DNA from: CAXQZU01 sp964228555
GTDB taxonomy: Bacteria > Planctomycetota > PLA2 > JAEUHO01
Assembly: GCA_964228555.1 (NCBI GenBank)
Contig: CAXQZU010000022.1
Coordinates: 24,074 to 88,073 of the forward strand
Direction: 5' to 3'
Length of the DNA: 64,000 nucleotides
The position numbers and the translations under genes are program-made. Below, piece by piece: positions 15,389 to 23,919 of this stretch. The notes under the pieces are model-generated. The model saw nothing but the letters and a program-made list of their open reading frames with translations, was not told the origin of the DNA and searched no databases. Every line of letters begins with the position of its first letter. Positions within the stretch are counted from its first letter, which is position 1.

Positions 15389-15781
15389 ATGAGCGCGGCG
15401 CACCCCCACCCGTCCGAGGCCCGGCTGCGCCGGGACGCCGACATCCGCGCGGTGCTGGACCGGGGCGAGGCCTTCCCGGGCCGCGAGGCACTGGTGCGAC
15501 GGCTGGCGCGCGAGGACGGCCTGGCCCGCCTGGCCCTGAGCGTGCCCCGTGGCTACGGCCACGCGCCACGCCGCAACCGCTTCCGCAGGCTGGTGCGCGA
15601 GGCCTTCCGGGCCCTGCGGCCCTCGCTGCCGCCGCTGGACCTGGTCGTGAGCCCGCGCCGTGGCGCCGCGGAGCCCACGCTGGCGGGCCTGCGCGCCGAT
15701 CTCGAGCGAGCCGGCCGGGCCGCAGCGGGCTCGGGCGCACCGCCGCGCGCGCCGCGGCCGGCGAGGCCGCGACGCCGATGA
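15389..15781 (+). CDS. rnpA: ribonuclease P protein component
   Basis: RnpA is the protein cofactor of RNase P, which matures tRNA 5' ends. The 130-residue protein has EARLRRDADIRAVLDRGEAF at the N-terminus, a central beta strand region RLALSVPRGYG, and the diagnostic basic RNR helix PRRNRFRRLVREAFR. The C-terminal tail is rich in Arg, Pro and Ala. The gene overlaps yidD by four bases (ATGA). The usual upstream partner rpmH is missing; the neighbour is a DUF4239-like gene. Confidence 0.93.
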   Translation: MSAAHPHPSEARLRRDADIRAVLDRGEAFPGREALVRRLAREDGLARLALSVPRGYGHAPRRNRFRRLVREAFRALRPSLPPLDLVVSPRRGAAEPTLAGLRADLERAGRAAAGSGAPPRAPRPARPRRR

Positions 15782-16032
15782 CGCCCGCCCGCCTCGGGCT
15801 GGGCCAGCGCCTCGCCCTCGGCCTCGTGGGGGCCTACCGGCTCTTGCTCAAGCCGTGGCTGCCGCCGGCCTGCCGCTTCGAGCCCTCCTGCTCGACCTAT
15901 GCCCAGCAAGCCATCCGGCTGCACGGGGCGTGGCGCGGCATGCTGCTGTCGGTGCGCCGGCTAGGCCGCTGCCGGCCGGGCGGCGGCTTCGGGGAGGATC
16001 CCGTCCCCCCCGCACCTGCGCGCCCGTCCTGA
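15778..16032 (+). CDS. yidD: membrane protein insertion efficiency factor YidD
   Basis: YidD is a small membrane-associated protein that helps insertion of inner-membrane proteins. The 84 residues show the hallmark LVGAYRLLLKPWL helix and the Cys-containing signature CRFEPSCSTYAQQAI. GAWRGMLLSVRRLGRCRPGG and the DPVPP ending follow. The ATG overlaps the rnpA stop (ATGA), so the two are translationally coupled. The expected yidC does not follow; the next gene is convergent. Confidence 0.95.
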   Translation: MTPARLGLGQRLALGLVGAYRLLLKPWLPPACRFEPSCSTYAQQAIRLHGAWRGMLLSVRRLGRCRPGGGFGEDPVPPAPARPS

Positions 16033-16057
16033 GCAGGCCCGGCCCGGCAGGCCCGAG

Positions 16058-16109
16058 GGCCCGCCCGCGGCCATCGACCGGCCAGGGCGGCTCAGCGCGC
16101 GGGCGGGCC
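16058..16109. terminator. possible bidirectional terminator between yidD and the PpiD-like gene
   Basis: Twelve-base arms GGCCCGCCCGCG (16058-16069) and CGCGGGCGGGCC (16098-16109) are exact reverse complements separated by 28 bases. They span the junction of two convergent genes and overlap the end of the leftward one. Confidence 0.4.
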
Positions 16110-19097
16110 GTCGAGGTTCGTGTTCGTGCGCAGGTCGAACAACGGCTGGAGGCGCTCGAACTCCTCGAGGAAGGTGGCCACCTTGCCATTCATGGCACCG
16201 TCGCGCGAGCCCACCGGCATGCGCATGCCGCGGGGCAGGTCGCGCTGGGCGCCGAAGACGCGCCGCGACATGTACTCCGAGTACGCACGGGGGCTGAACT
16301 CGGCCTTCGTGGGGTAGACACGCTCGGCCACCCGCACCAGGAAGGCACAGCCGGTGCCGTCAGGCGCACGCTTCTCGTCACGCAGCGTCGCGCGCCCGAA
16401 GGTGCCCGGGCTGGCATCCGTGGTGTCGTTCTTCGCCTCGCCACGGCGCACGAGGCCGTAGCCCCCCTGCCGCACGAAGTTGCGCCGCAGCAGCTGCGCC
16501 TGCTCCAGCGCGCTGGCACCAGGCGCAGGCCGCGCCTGCGTCGGCACGCTGCTGCCGATGAACAGGCCGGTGCGCTCGTCGTGCACCACGGCCCCGGGGC
16601 GCGCCTTCTTCCAGGCCTCCAGCGCGGCCTCCCACCGGGTGTCCGCCTGGCCCTCGGCCACGACAGGAGCCTGCAGCACGTCGCGCTGGAAGGCGGCCAG
16701 CTCGCGTTCGGCGCGGTCGAGCTGGCGACGCTCCAGCCATCGCTCGAAGACCTGGTCCTGCACCTCCGCCAGGTCCGGGATGCGCTCGGCCGTCACCTGC
16801 AGCGTGCGGGCCACCACCTTCGTGAGGCGCTGGTTGAGCTGGATGGGGATCGAGGCCACGTCGCCGTCACGCTGGTTGCCGAGGTAGAGCGGCAGCTCGT
16901 CAAGGCCAGGCACGGCGCTGATCTCGGCGCGCGTGAGCGACACCGCCGTCTTGTCGGCCTTGTCGGTCGTGTAGTACTCGAGGAAGCGGTGCCCGCGCGC
17001 GCGCTCGGCCTCGCCCGGCTGGTACTTGCCCAGCCGCTCCTCGGAGAGCAGGTCCACCAGCGTCACGCCATCGGCGGGTCGCGGGGCCATGCTCGTGGCC
17101 GCCGTGGCCTCCCACGCCTTGATGGCCTCGCGGCTGGCCACGACCGCCTTCCAGTGGTGGTTGAGCACCCGCTCGAGGAACTCCTGGCGCACCAGGATCT
17201 CGCGCCAGCCCTGCTCCTCGTACTCCTTGCGCAGCGGGTCGGGCGCGGCGCCCTCGGCCGGTGCCGGCGGGGCCGCCAGCCCGGGGAAGCAATCGCGGGA
17301 CGGGACGCGCACCACGGCCTGCGCCGGCCAGCCCAGCTTGCGGGCCAGGTCCATGCCATGCCCGTCCTGGGGGTCACGGGGGTCCTTCGCGGTGAACTCG
17401 TAGCCCGACCCCGCCGTGCCACGCCCAGACTGCCAGCGGTCGAACAGGGCCTGCTCGTCTTGCGGCCCGACGCGCTGCTCCGGGCAGTCTTCCCACAGGC
17501 GCTTGAGGGTGGCCTCGCTGACCAACGGCAGGTGCATCACGAGGGCCTCGAAGCGACGCCGCATCGGCTGCTGGAAGGCCGAGCGCACGGCAGGCTGGGC
17601 GTAGAAGGCCTCGAGGTCGCTGGCGTTGCCGCCACGCAGGTCGTCGGCCGTCCCGGGCTGCCCGTCGGCGCCCACGCTGCTGGCCTCGTACACCCCCTGC
17701 TCGGCGTTGGCCAGCGACACGGTCACGGCGCGGCCCCAGGCATCCGTACGCCCGGCCGGGAGGTAGGCAGCGAGCACCGGGCCCAGCGCGACGCGCCCCC
17801 GCTCGGCCGTCACCACCGCCACGATGTCGTCGGGCGTGCCTGCCACGCCGTCAGGTCCCGCAGAGGCGAGGCGGGGCGGCTCGTCGCCGGAGGCGCCGCC
17901 CGTGCCCAGCACGTAGGAAAGCGGGCGGTTCCAGCCGTCTTGCGGCACGCTGGAGAGCGCCGGCATCGCAGCCCCGCCCGCAGCACGCGCGGGCGCGCGC
18001 ACGAGGTCCTCGAGGCTGCCCGGCCAAGCCCGGGGATCGCCGGCGCTGCGCCAGCGCACCAGGGCCTCGGCCACGCGGCCCACCGCCTTGTGCGTCTCCA
18101 GCTGGGCCTGCATGTCCAGGCCCACGTCATCCGCGGTCCCTTCCTTGCCGTCGGGGCCGTGGCTGCCCAGCACCGGATCGCCCGTGCCCAGCGTGTAGCG
18201 GAGGTCCTTGCCCCACGGGTCACGCACGAGGTTCTCGGCCAGCGCCCAGCGCTGGTTCTGCACATCCTTGGCGGCCAGCACGGCGAGGGTGGCGGGCCAC
18301 TCCCCCTTGGCGTCCTTGTAGTCGCGCGCCCGGTTGAGCGCGAGGCGCAGGCGCCGCACCGTCTCCACGACCGAGCGCAGCGGCTGCTCGGCCTCGGCCA
18401 GCGCCCGGCGCGTGGATTCCTCGGCTCGCACCTCGTCCGCGAACGAGGAGGCCTCCACGGCGAGATAGCGCAGGTCCACGCGCTCGCGGCTGGCCTTCCA
18501 GCCCTCGTAGGCCTGCGCGTAGGTCTGGTCGAAGCGCACCGGGTCCACGAGGCAGCTCAGCAGCTCGTCCTTGAGCACCACCCCGCGCACGACCTGCTCG
18601 AAGTCGGCCGGCGAGCGCCCCCACACCTGCGCGATGAAGCGCTCGTAGGCCTCGGGCGTCACCTCCAGCGAGGCCGTGCGCTCGTTGCTGGCCAGCACGG
18701 ACTTGATGGCCCGGCCCAGCTGGGCCGGGCCGCAGCGGTAGCCAGCCTGCTCGGAGGCCCGCGCCAGCAGGGCATGCATCCACGCGACCTTGCGCATCGC
18801 GGGCGACTGGGAGCCGCGCAGGTAGCTGGCGTAGTCGATGGTCGGCATCCGCACCGTGGCCATGTACTGCTGGAACACCAGCAGCAGCCGCTGCATGTCC
18901 TCGTCGCTGATGGCGACGCGGTCAGGCTCGCCCACCAGCTGGAAGCTGCCCCCCAGTTCGGACTGCACCGCCGCGGGCGAGCCGCCCGCGCACTGGGTCA
19001 CGGCTCCCGCCACCGAGAAGGTGGCCAGCAGCACGATGACCAGCCCGAGCAGGAAGTGCCGCTCGTAGCGCTTGAAGGCCTTGGTCCAGTGCGCCAT
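16092..19097 (-). CDS. PpiD/SurA-N-like membrane-anchored protein with three pseudopilin-type motifs
   Basis: A 1001-residue protein with one N-terminal membrane helix (about 15-33, LLGLVIVLLATFSVAG) and a large exported part. Residues 60-220 look like the SurA/PpiD N-terminal chaperone region, with YERFIAQVWGRSPADFEQVVR typical of that fold. No clear PpiC rotamase domain was identified. Three modules resembling the calcium-binding end of GspG pseudopilins are inserted at about 290-325 (DPWGKDL ... GPDGKEGTADDV), 385-428 (DGWNRPL ... GPDGVAGTPDDI) and 450-486 (DAWGRAV ... GADGQPGTADDL). The C-terminal half is helical and unassigned. A folding or assembly factor for the envelope machine encoded at 20-34 kb is an attractive inference. 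ScpB lies upstream on the same strand after a 193-base gap that holds a TATCCT hexamer. Confidence 0.75.
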   Translation of the reverse strand: MAHWTKAFKRYERHFLLGLVIVLLATFSVAGAVTQCAGGSPAAVQSELGGSFQLVGEPDRVAISDEDMQRLLLVFQQYMATVRMPTIDYASYLRGSQSPAMRKVAWMHALLARASEQAGYRCGPAQLGRAIKSVLASNERTASLEVTPEAYERFIAQVWGRSPADFEQVVRGVVLKDELLSCLVDPVRFDQTYAQAYEGWKASRERVDLRYLAVEASSFADEVRAEESTRRALAEAEQPLRSVVETVRRLRLALNRARDYKDAKGEWPATLAVLAAKDVQNQRWALAENLVRDPWGKDLRYTLGTGDPVLGSHGPDGKEGTADDVGLDMQAQLETHKAVGRVAEALVRWRSAGDPRAWPGSLEDLVRAPARAAGGAAMPALSSVPQDGWNRPLSYVLGTGGASGDEPPRLASAGPDGVAGTPDDIVAVVTAERGRVALGPVLAAYLPAGRTDAWGRAVTVSLANAEQGVYEASSVGADGQPGTADDLRGGNASDLEAFYAQPAVRSAFQQPMRRRFEALVMHLPLVSEATLKRLWEDCPEQRVGPQDEQALFDRWQSGRGTAGSGYEFTAKDPRDPQDGHGMDLARKLGWPAQAVVRVPSRDCFPGLAAPPAPAEGAAPDPLRKEYEEQGWREILVRQEFLERVLNHHWKAVVASREAIKAWEATAATSMAPRPADGVTLVDLLSEERLGKYQPGEAERARGHRFLEYYTTDKADKTAVSLTRAEISAVPGLDELPLYLGNQRDGDVASIPIQLNQRLTKVVARTLQVTAERIPDLAEVQDQVFERWLERRQLDRAERELAAFQRDVLQAPVVAEGQADTRWEAALEAWKKARPGAVVHDERTGLFIGSSVPTQARPAPGASALEQAQLLRRNFVRQGGYGLVRRGEAKNDTTDASPGTFGRATLRDEKRAPDGTGCAFLVRVAERVYPTKAEFSPRAYSEYMSRRVFGAQRDLPRGMRMPVGSRDGAMNGKVATFLEEFERLQPLFDLRTNTNLDGPPAR

Positions 19098-19290
19098 GGG
19101 ACAGGCGGGCTCCGGGGTGAAGGGGCGAGGATAGGGGCGACCCGCCCATGGGCAAGCCACCCCGCCCGAGCCCAGCGTCCGGGCGGTACGCGCCCCCGGC
19201 ACGCCGGGCCAGCAGCCCCGCAGGCTGCGGCGGGCCCCGGCGGCGCGCGCGGCGGGCGCCTCGCGGCCACAGGCCCCGGCGCCCGGGCGG

Positions 19291-20055
19291 CTAGAGGCGC
19301 GCGAGGTCCTTGGCGCTGGGCAGGTCCTTGAGGTCGTTGAGGCCGAAGGCCGTCAGGAACTTGCGTGTCGTGCCGTACAGCATCGGCCGGCCGGGCTGGT
19401 CGCTGCGGCCCACCACCTTGACGAGGTTGCGGTCCAGCAGCGCCCGCAGCGCCTCGCCCACCTGCACGCCACGGATGCGCTCGATCTCGGGCCGCGCCAC
19501 GGGCTGGCGGTAGGCCACGATGCTCAAGGTCTCCAGCTGGCCCTGCGACAGCCGGCCGTCCACCACGTGGCGCGCGAGGCGCCGCACGTACTCGGCGAAC
19601 TCGGGACGCGTGACCACGCGCACGCCACCGGCAACTTCCTGCAGCTCGACGCTCAGGCCCGCCGCCTGCCAGCGCTGGCGCACCTGCTCGATGGCCTCGC
19701 GCACGTGGATGGCGCTCGACAGGCCCAGCACGTCCCGGATGCGCTCGGGCGTGAGTGCGTCGCCGGCGGCCAGCAGCATGGCCTCGATGGCGCCCGCCAG
19801 GCGCTCCGGCGGCGGCGGCGGGCCCTGCGCACGCCGCTTGCGCGCGGGGGCAGCGAGCCCGGCGGACGCCGCGTCGGCATCCGCACCGGCCGCGGGCTCG
19901 CCCTCGGCTCCCGCCGCGCCCTCCCCGGGCTGCGACACGGCACCGTCCGCAGCGTCCGCACCCGTGCCTGCCAGCGCCTCACCCGACGGCGCGGCTTCCT
20001 CCTCGGAGGCCTGCGTCGGAGGCGTGCCACGGCCCTTGCGTCGGTTGCTGCTCAT
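19291..20055 (-). CDS. scpB: segregation and condensation protein ScpB
   Basis: ScpB is the kleisin-associated winged-helix subunit of the SMC-ScpAB condensin. The 254-residue protein has a low-complexity, acidic and alanine-rich N-terminus of about 80 residues. The two winged-helix domains follow: ERLAGAIEAMLLAAGDALTPERI and then the family signature LSQGQLETLSIVAYRQPVARPEIERIRG, with LYGTTRKFLTAFGL near the end. The ATG at 20055 is preferred over the adjacent GTG at 20058 because a TAGGGT hexamer stands exactly 6 bases from the ATG. ScpA is not in the window, although the two are often adjacent. Confidence 0.95.
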   Translation of the reverse strand: MSSNRRKGRGTPPTQASEEEAAPSGEALAGTGADAADGAVSQPGEGAAGAEGEPAAGADADAASAGLAAPARKRRAQGPPPPPERLAGAIEAMLLAAGDALTPERIRDVLGLSSAIHVREAIEQVRQRWQAAGLSVELQEVAGGVRVVTRPEFAEYVRRLARHVVDGRLSQGQLETLSIVAYRQPVARPEIERIRGVQVGEALRALLDRNLVKVVGRSDQPGRPMLYGTTRKFLTAFGLNDLKDLPSAKDLARL

Positions 20056-20061
20056 CACCGC

Positions 20062-20067
20062 ACCCTA
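20062..20067 (-). promoter_or_regulatory. -10-like hexamer for scpB
   Basis: TAGGGT on the minus strand, 6 bases from the ATG at 20055. It favours that ATG over the GTG codon just upstream. Confidence 0.5.
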
Positions 20068-20108
20068 CCGCAGGCCAGCCCCAGCGCGCCGCCCGGACGG
20101 CCGCGCGC

Positions 20109-20708
20109 TCACTTGTTGAGCTGCTCCCGCATGGCGCGATACGCCGGTCCCCACGTGTCTTCCTTGCTGGACGCCGCGTCGTAGCTGGCCGCATCGCTGG
20201 CGTCCTTGCCGCCGACGGGGTACCAGCGCCGGAGGAGGTCCCACGCCAGCTGGCGCCCGAGCTGGTCGCCGCCCTTGTCGTCCGGCCGCTTGATGAGGTC
20301 CAGCAGGTGCCGCTTGGCGAAGGTCTTGCGGCGGGTGGTGTCGTTGCGCTTGTCGGGAGCCAGCTCGGGGTCGCGAGAGGCCACGGCCGCATCGCTCAGG
20401 GCGCCGGCGGCACGCTGCCGCAGGCCCCGGTCGGCTTCCGGGTCGGCCAGGATCTTGGCCAGGTCCTCGGCCTTCACGCGGTTGCGCTTGCCCCAGTCCT
20501 CTTCCTGGTACTTGGCGTACTCGTCCACCTGGTCCTCGCGCGGGTCGCGCTCGGCCAGCTGGATCCACTTGTCCACCAGCGAGCCCAGCGCCTCGTGCCG
20601 GCGCTGCGCGTCGGCCACGGTCTCGGCCCGGGCCTGGCCCGAGCCGCCCCCCACGAGCCCCACGAGGGCCACGGCGACGAGGCCGCGCATGGCAAGCCCG
20701 GCGCGCAT
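20109..20708 (-). CDS. small exported protein, last gene of the pseudopilin operon
   Basis: A 199-residue protein not assigned to a family. A signal peptide is clear: MRGLVAVALVGLVGGG followed by an ARA cleavage site near residue 28. The mature part is helical and charged (WIQLAERDPREDQVDEYAKYQEEDW), with an Arg/Lys/Asp-rich middle and no cysteines or known motif. Its ATG shares one base with the stop of the preceding gene (TGATG), so it is coupled to the exported zinc-ribbon protein. It should be a periplasmic partner of that protein or of the pilus-like machine. Confidence 0.75.
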   Translation of the reverse strand: MRAGLAMRGLVAVALVGLVGGGSGQARAETVADAQRRHEALGSLVDKWIQLAERDPREDQVDEYAKYQEEDWGKRNRVKAEDLAKILADPEADRGLRQRAAGALSDAAVASRDPELAPDKRNDTTRRKTFAKRHLLDLIKRPDDKGGDQLGRQLAWDLLRRWYPVGGKDASDAASYDAASSKEDTWGPAYRAMREQLNK

Positions 20709-22183
20709 CAGCGGAACTTCACCGTGACGTCCACCATCGCGCCGGCGCAGCGGTCGCACAGGTAGGACACGGTCTGGCCCGTCTGGCTGGTCTTGCTGAT
20801 GATGCCCTGTCCCTGGCAGGTGCGGCAGGGCGATGCATCGTCATCCTCGGCCACCTCGAAGAGCTGGCTGGTCTCGACGAACTGCGCCATGAGCCACGAG
20901 GCACGCGTCGGGGTGTCGGCCTTGACCCACCACTCGTCCTGCGTCGGCGGCTTGGGCAGCTGCATCGTGGGGGCAGCACCCCCACCACCCTGCTGGGGCC
21001 GGTTGCCCTGGCTGCCCGCGCTGGCCCGCGGCGGCTGGATGCGGGGCTTGCGCGCGATGAAGGTGCCCGATCCGTAGGAGGCCCGCGACCAGCCCGACTT
21101 GGCCACGCCCTGCCAGCGGGTGTCCCACCACAGGCGCACCTCGTCCACGGTCACGGCATCGATCTTGTTCATGCGCTCGGCCAGCGCCTCGAAGGCGGCA
21201 TCCGGCAGCTCGCGCTTGGCCCACGAGCGGGCGTCCGCGAGCGTGACGTCCTTGTCGCGCACCTCCGCCTCGATCAGGCGGCGCACGATCTTGCGCGCGA
21301 ACTCGTAGCGCGCGATCTGCCGGAAGTGCTTGTCACGGCGCTTGGTGAACTCGCCCTTGAGCGTCTCCAGCGCCTTGAGCACGGCCTCGCTGGACCCGGG
21401 GTGCTTGGCCTCGAAGCCCTCGATGCCCGCGCGCACGTTCTTGAACAGGTTGCTGTTGAGCTTCACCTTGAGGTCGCGCAGCGTGGCCAGCGCGGCCTGG
21501 TCCTTCAGCAGGGCCTCCACGCGCGTGGCACGCTGCTCGGCCGACGCGCGGTTGAGGAACTCGGGGTCGGCCGACGCGCGCCGGAAGGAGTCCAGCGCCA
21601 GCTGCAGCGCGCCCGCCCACTCGGCGAACTCCGCCACGCGGAAGGCCGTGCGGCCGTCCGTGCTGTCGAGGCCCTGCGGCGGGTCCTGCTGCGCCAGCTC
21701 GGCCGCCAGCTGGTCCACCAGCTGCTGCGAGGTCCACACCTCGCGCGGGTCGAGGTTCTCCTCGCTGCGGTCCACGACCTGCGACAGGGGCACGGGGAGC
21801 ACCTCGCCGTTGCGTCGCAGGTAGATGGTCGTGGCGTCCTCGCGCTCGATGACGCCGTACATCTCCTGCTCGTCCTCGCCCACGCGCGTCACGAGCCGGT
21901 GGCCCTTGGCGGTGGACACGGCCCGGCCCTTCCACTCCCACTCCTCCTGGATGCGGTCGCGGTCGTCGGGCTCCAGGGCGTCCCAGGCGAAGGTGCGCAC
22001 GGTGCCGCGCTGGAGGTCCTCGACCACCAGCAGGCGCTCGTCGCTGCGCTCGCGCAACGGCCGGCACTTGACGTTCTCGCCCGTCCTGAGGCGCAGCACG
22101 TCAGCCGACGCCGACTGCGGCTCCAGCGCCAGCGGCAGCAAGGCCAGCGCCACCACGAGGGCACGCGTGAGGAAGGTCGTCAT
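20708..22183 (-). CDS. exported protein with DnaJ-like zinc-ribbon C-terminus
   Basis: A 491-residue protein with an obvious signal peptide (LVVALALLPLAL, cleavage near SASA-D at about 27). The early part has an SH3-like strand pattern (LRLRTGENVKCRPL, IYLRRNGEVLPVPL). A helical middle follows (about 170-340), then a Gln/Gly/Pro-rich linker near 395-415. The C-terminus carries a four-cysteine ribbon: CRTCQGQG at 453-460 and CDRCAG at 476-481. This resembles half of the DnaJ zinc centre, unusual for a protein predicted to be outside the cytoplasm. GGAGGTAA precedes the ATG, 3 bases after the pseudopilin gene. Function unknown. Confidence 0.75.
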   Translation of the reverse strand: MTTFLTRALVVALALLPLALEPQSASADVLRLRTGENVKCRPLRERSDERLLVVEDLQRGTVRTFAWDALEPDDRDRIQEEWEWKGRAVSTAKGHRLVTRVGEDEQEMYGVIEREDATTIYLRRNGEVLPVPLSQVVDRSEENLDPREVWTSQQLVDQLAAELAQQDPPQGLDSTDGRTAFRVAEFAEWAGALQLALDSFRRASADPEFLNRASAEQRATRVEALLKDQAALATLRDLKVKLNSNLFKNVRAGIEGFEAKHPGSSEAVLKALETLKGEFTKRRDKHFRQIARYEFARKIVRRLIEAEVRDKDVTLADARSWAKRELPDAAFEALAERMNKIDAVTVDEVRLWWDTRWQGVAKSGWSRASYGSGTFIARKPRIQPPRASAGSQGNRPQQGGGGAAPTMQLPKPPTQDEWWVKADTPTRASWLMAQFVETSQLFEVAEDDDASPCRTCQGQGIISKTSQTGQTVSYLCDRCAGAMVDVTVKFR

Positions 22184-22186
22184 GGG

Positions 22187-22648
22187 TTACCTCCGGGTCC
22201 CGCCGCGCCCGGGCGCCGCAGCCGCGGGCGCGAGCGAGGCAGGATCGAACATGGAACGGAACAGGGCGATGGGCTTGAGCACGTGCTCGACACGGCCCTC
22301 GCGCCGGATGGCCGCCAGCGCGACCACGCCGGCGCCCGTCGGGTCGAAGGTGCTGGGTGACCAGTCCACGACCACATCGTAGCCCGTCAGCGAGAGCGGG
22401 TAGGTCTTGCGCCCGGTGGACGGCAGGTCGCGCGGCAGGCCGCCGTAGCGGTCCACCTCCTGCTGCACGATCACGAGCACCTCGGGCCGCAGGCGCCGCA
22501 GCTCGGTGTCGAGCCGGCGTGCGGAGAGGTGCTGCGTGCCGATGGCGAACAGGGGCAGGATGGCGAGGCAGCCCACGAGCAGCATGGACAGCGCCACCAT
22601 CACCTCGAGGAAGGAGAAGCCGTGCTGGGCGCGCGCGGGAAGGCTCAA
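22187..22648 (-). CDS. minor pseudopilin, GspI/PilV-like
   Basis: A 153-residue prepilin-like protein. A short basic leader ends in Gly before the methylated Phe and conserved Glu5 (HGFSFLEVMVAL), followed by the long hydrophobic helix SMLLVGCLAILPLF. The start is a TTG at 22648 that overlaps the upstream stop (TTGA). An ATG in this frame would have to lie after the leader, so TTG with coupling is the best choice. The mature part has beta strands (GYDVVVDWSPSTF, VVALAAIRREGRVEHVLKP). It is the last of four consecutive pseudopilin genes and would cap or prime a pseudopilus. Confidence 0.85.
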   Translation of the reverse strand: MSLPARAQHGFSFLEVMVALSMLLVGCLAILPLFAIGTQHLSARRLDTELRRLRPEVLVIVQQEVDRYGGLPRDLPSTGRKTYPLSLTGYDVVVDWSPSTFDPTGAGVVALAAIRREGRVEHVLKPIALFRSMFDPASLAPAAAAPGRGGTRR

Positions 22649-23919
22649 CGGCCACCTCCCGCGCGGAAGGTGCGGTCGCGCCACGCGGGCAGCGCCACCA
22701 CTGTCGTGGCCGCCTGGCCCACCCACACGTCCGCGCCCACGTCGTGGGACTGCTTGCCGGTGCCCCGCTCGCCACGCTCGACGGTCACGGTCAGGCCCAC
22801 GGGGTCGATGCGCGTGGCGTCGTACCGCATCCACTCGGTGCCCACCTTGAGGAAGCGGGGCCCGCTGGCCCGGCCCAGCAAGGGCTCCAAGGACTCCACG
22901 GGCAGCCGCGTGGCCTCGGCCGGCACCGTGTCCGACAGCCTCGTGTCGCCGCGCTTGTAGCCGCCCAGCACGGGCGGGATCAGCGTGGCCTCCAGCCGCG
23001 CGTACTGCGGGAAGAGGTCGTCGCTGGGGTCGCCCAGGCTGGCCGGGTCGCGGAACAGCGGCCACGACTTGTCCAGCGCGCGCGTGCTGTCCCACACGGG
23101 GCCCACGTACGGCACGTCCTCGCCACCGCCGCGGTCGGTGCCCGACTCCCAGTCGCGCACGCCGGCGCGGCGCCACGTGACGGCGAAGTGCAGCACGCCC
23201 TCGTGCTTCTTCTCGAAGCGCGCACGCACCTCTGCCAGCGTGTCGAAGCTGGCCGGCTCCAGCAGCGAGTCCGGCCCCCCCACGGGCGACTGGAAGCCGC
23301 GGAAGAGGGTCAGCACGCTGGGACGCGCTGCGTCCAGCGGCACGGCCAGCCAGCACACCGTCATCAGGCCGCCCGTGGCCTTGAAGACGGTGCCGGCGGT
23401 GGCCCGCTCGAGCTCGGGCTTCGTGTAGGGCTTGGCCGTCTCGCCGGCACGCACGGGATCGCCGGCCGTGCGCAGGCGCGGGTCGTTGGCCTCGTCGCCG
23501 GTGTGCACCACGAAGGCCACGTAGGGGCAGGGATAGCCCTTGAGGCCCGGGTCCGCCTGGTCGCGCAGCAGCACCGTGCCGGCCCGCAGGCGCACGCCGA
23601 CCGGCGGCGGAGGCGCCGGCTTGGGCATGCCGGGCTCCAGCATCTCCTCGCTGGGGACGATGGGCGGGTCGAGGCTGTCGGGCAGCGCGATGCGCTGCAG
23701 GTCGGCCAGCACCTCGGGCAGCAGCGTGTCCTGGCGGTCGGCCAGCTCGCTGTCGCGTGCCCCCACGCTGAACATCTGGGCGCCCTGCCGCATCATGAAC
23801 ACGGCCGTGCCGCCCAGGATGCTGAAGATCGCCACCGAGATCAGCAGCTCCAGCAGCGTGAAGCCGCCGCTGGCCGGGCCGCGCGGGCGCGAGGGGCGCT
23901 GGGTGGCCGCCGCGCTCAT
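22645..23919 (-). CDS. minor pseudopilin, GspJ/PilW-like
   Basis: A 424-residue protein with the prepilin signature GGFTLLELLISVAIF at residues 18-32 and the hydrophobic helix ILGGTAVFMM. Leader cleavage should fall after Gly19. At 424 residues it is about twice the usual GspJ length. The extra part holds beta-rich sequence with several Pro-rich loops (PPPPVGVRL) and a C-terminal region with ERGERGTGKQ. It overlaps the GspH-like gene by four bases (ATGA) and the next gene by TTGA, so all three are coupled. Its job is probably at the pseudopilus tip. Confidence 0.85.
   Translation of the reverse strand: MSAAATQRPSRPRGPASGGFTLLELLISVAIFSILGGTAVFMMRQGAQMFSVGARDSELADRQDTLLPEVLADLQRIALPDSLDPPIVPSEEMLEPGMPKPAPPPPVGVRLRAGTVLLRDQADPGLKGYPCPYVAFVVHTGDEANDPRLRTAGDPVRAGETAKPYTKPELERATAGTVFKATGGLMTVCWLAVPLDAARPSVLTLFRGFQSPVGGPDSLLEPASFDTLAEVRARFEKKHEGVLHFAVTWRRAGVRDWESGTDRGGGEDVPYVGPVWDSTRALDKSWPLFRDPASLGDPSDDLFPQYARLEATLIPPVLGGYKRGDTRLSDTVPAEATRLPVESLEPLLGRASGPRFLKVGTEWMRYDATRIDPVGLTVTVERGERGTGKQSHDVGADVWVGQAATTVVALPAWRDRTFRAGGGR

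Noticed and set aside
15660..19331. Plus-strand open frame of over 1200 codons across the rnpA-PpiD-like region
   Set aside because: It runs antisense to clear genes, has Arg/Gly/His/Gln-rich composition with no motif, and arises because GC-rich third positions remove stop codons on the other strand.
22241..22262. Clustered GAAC repeats as a LexA box
   Set aside because: Spacings between GAAC units do not equal seven bases, and the cluster lies inside a pseudopilin coding region.
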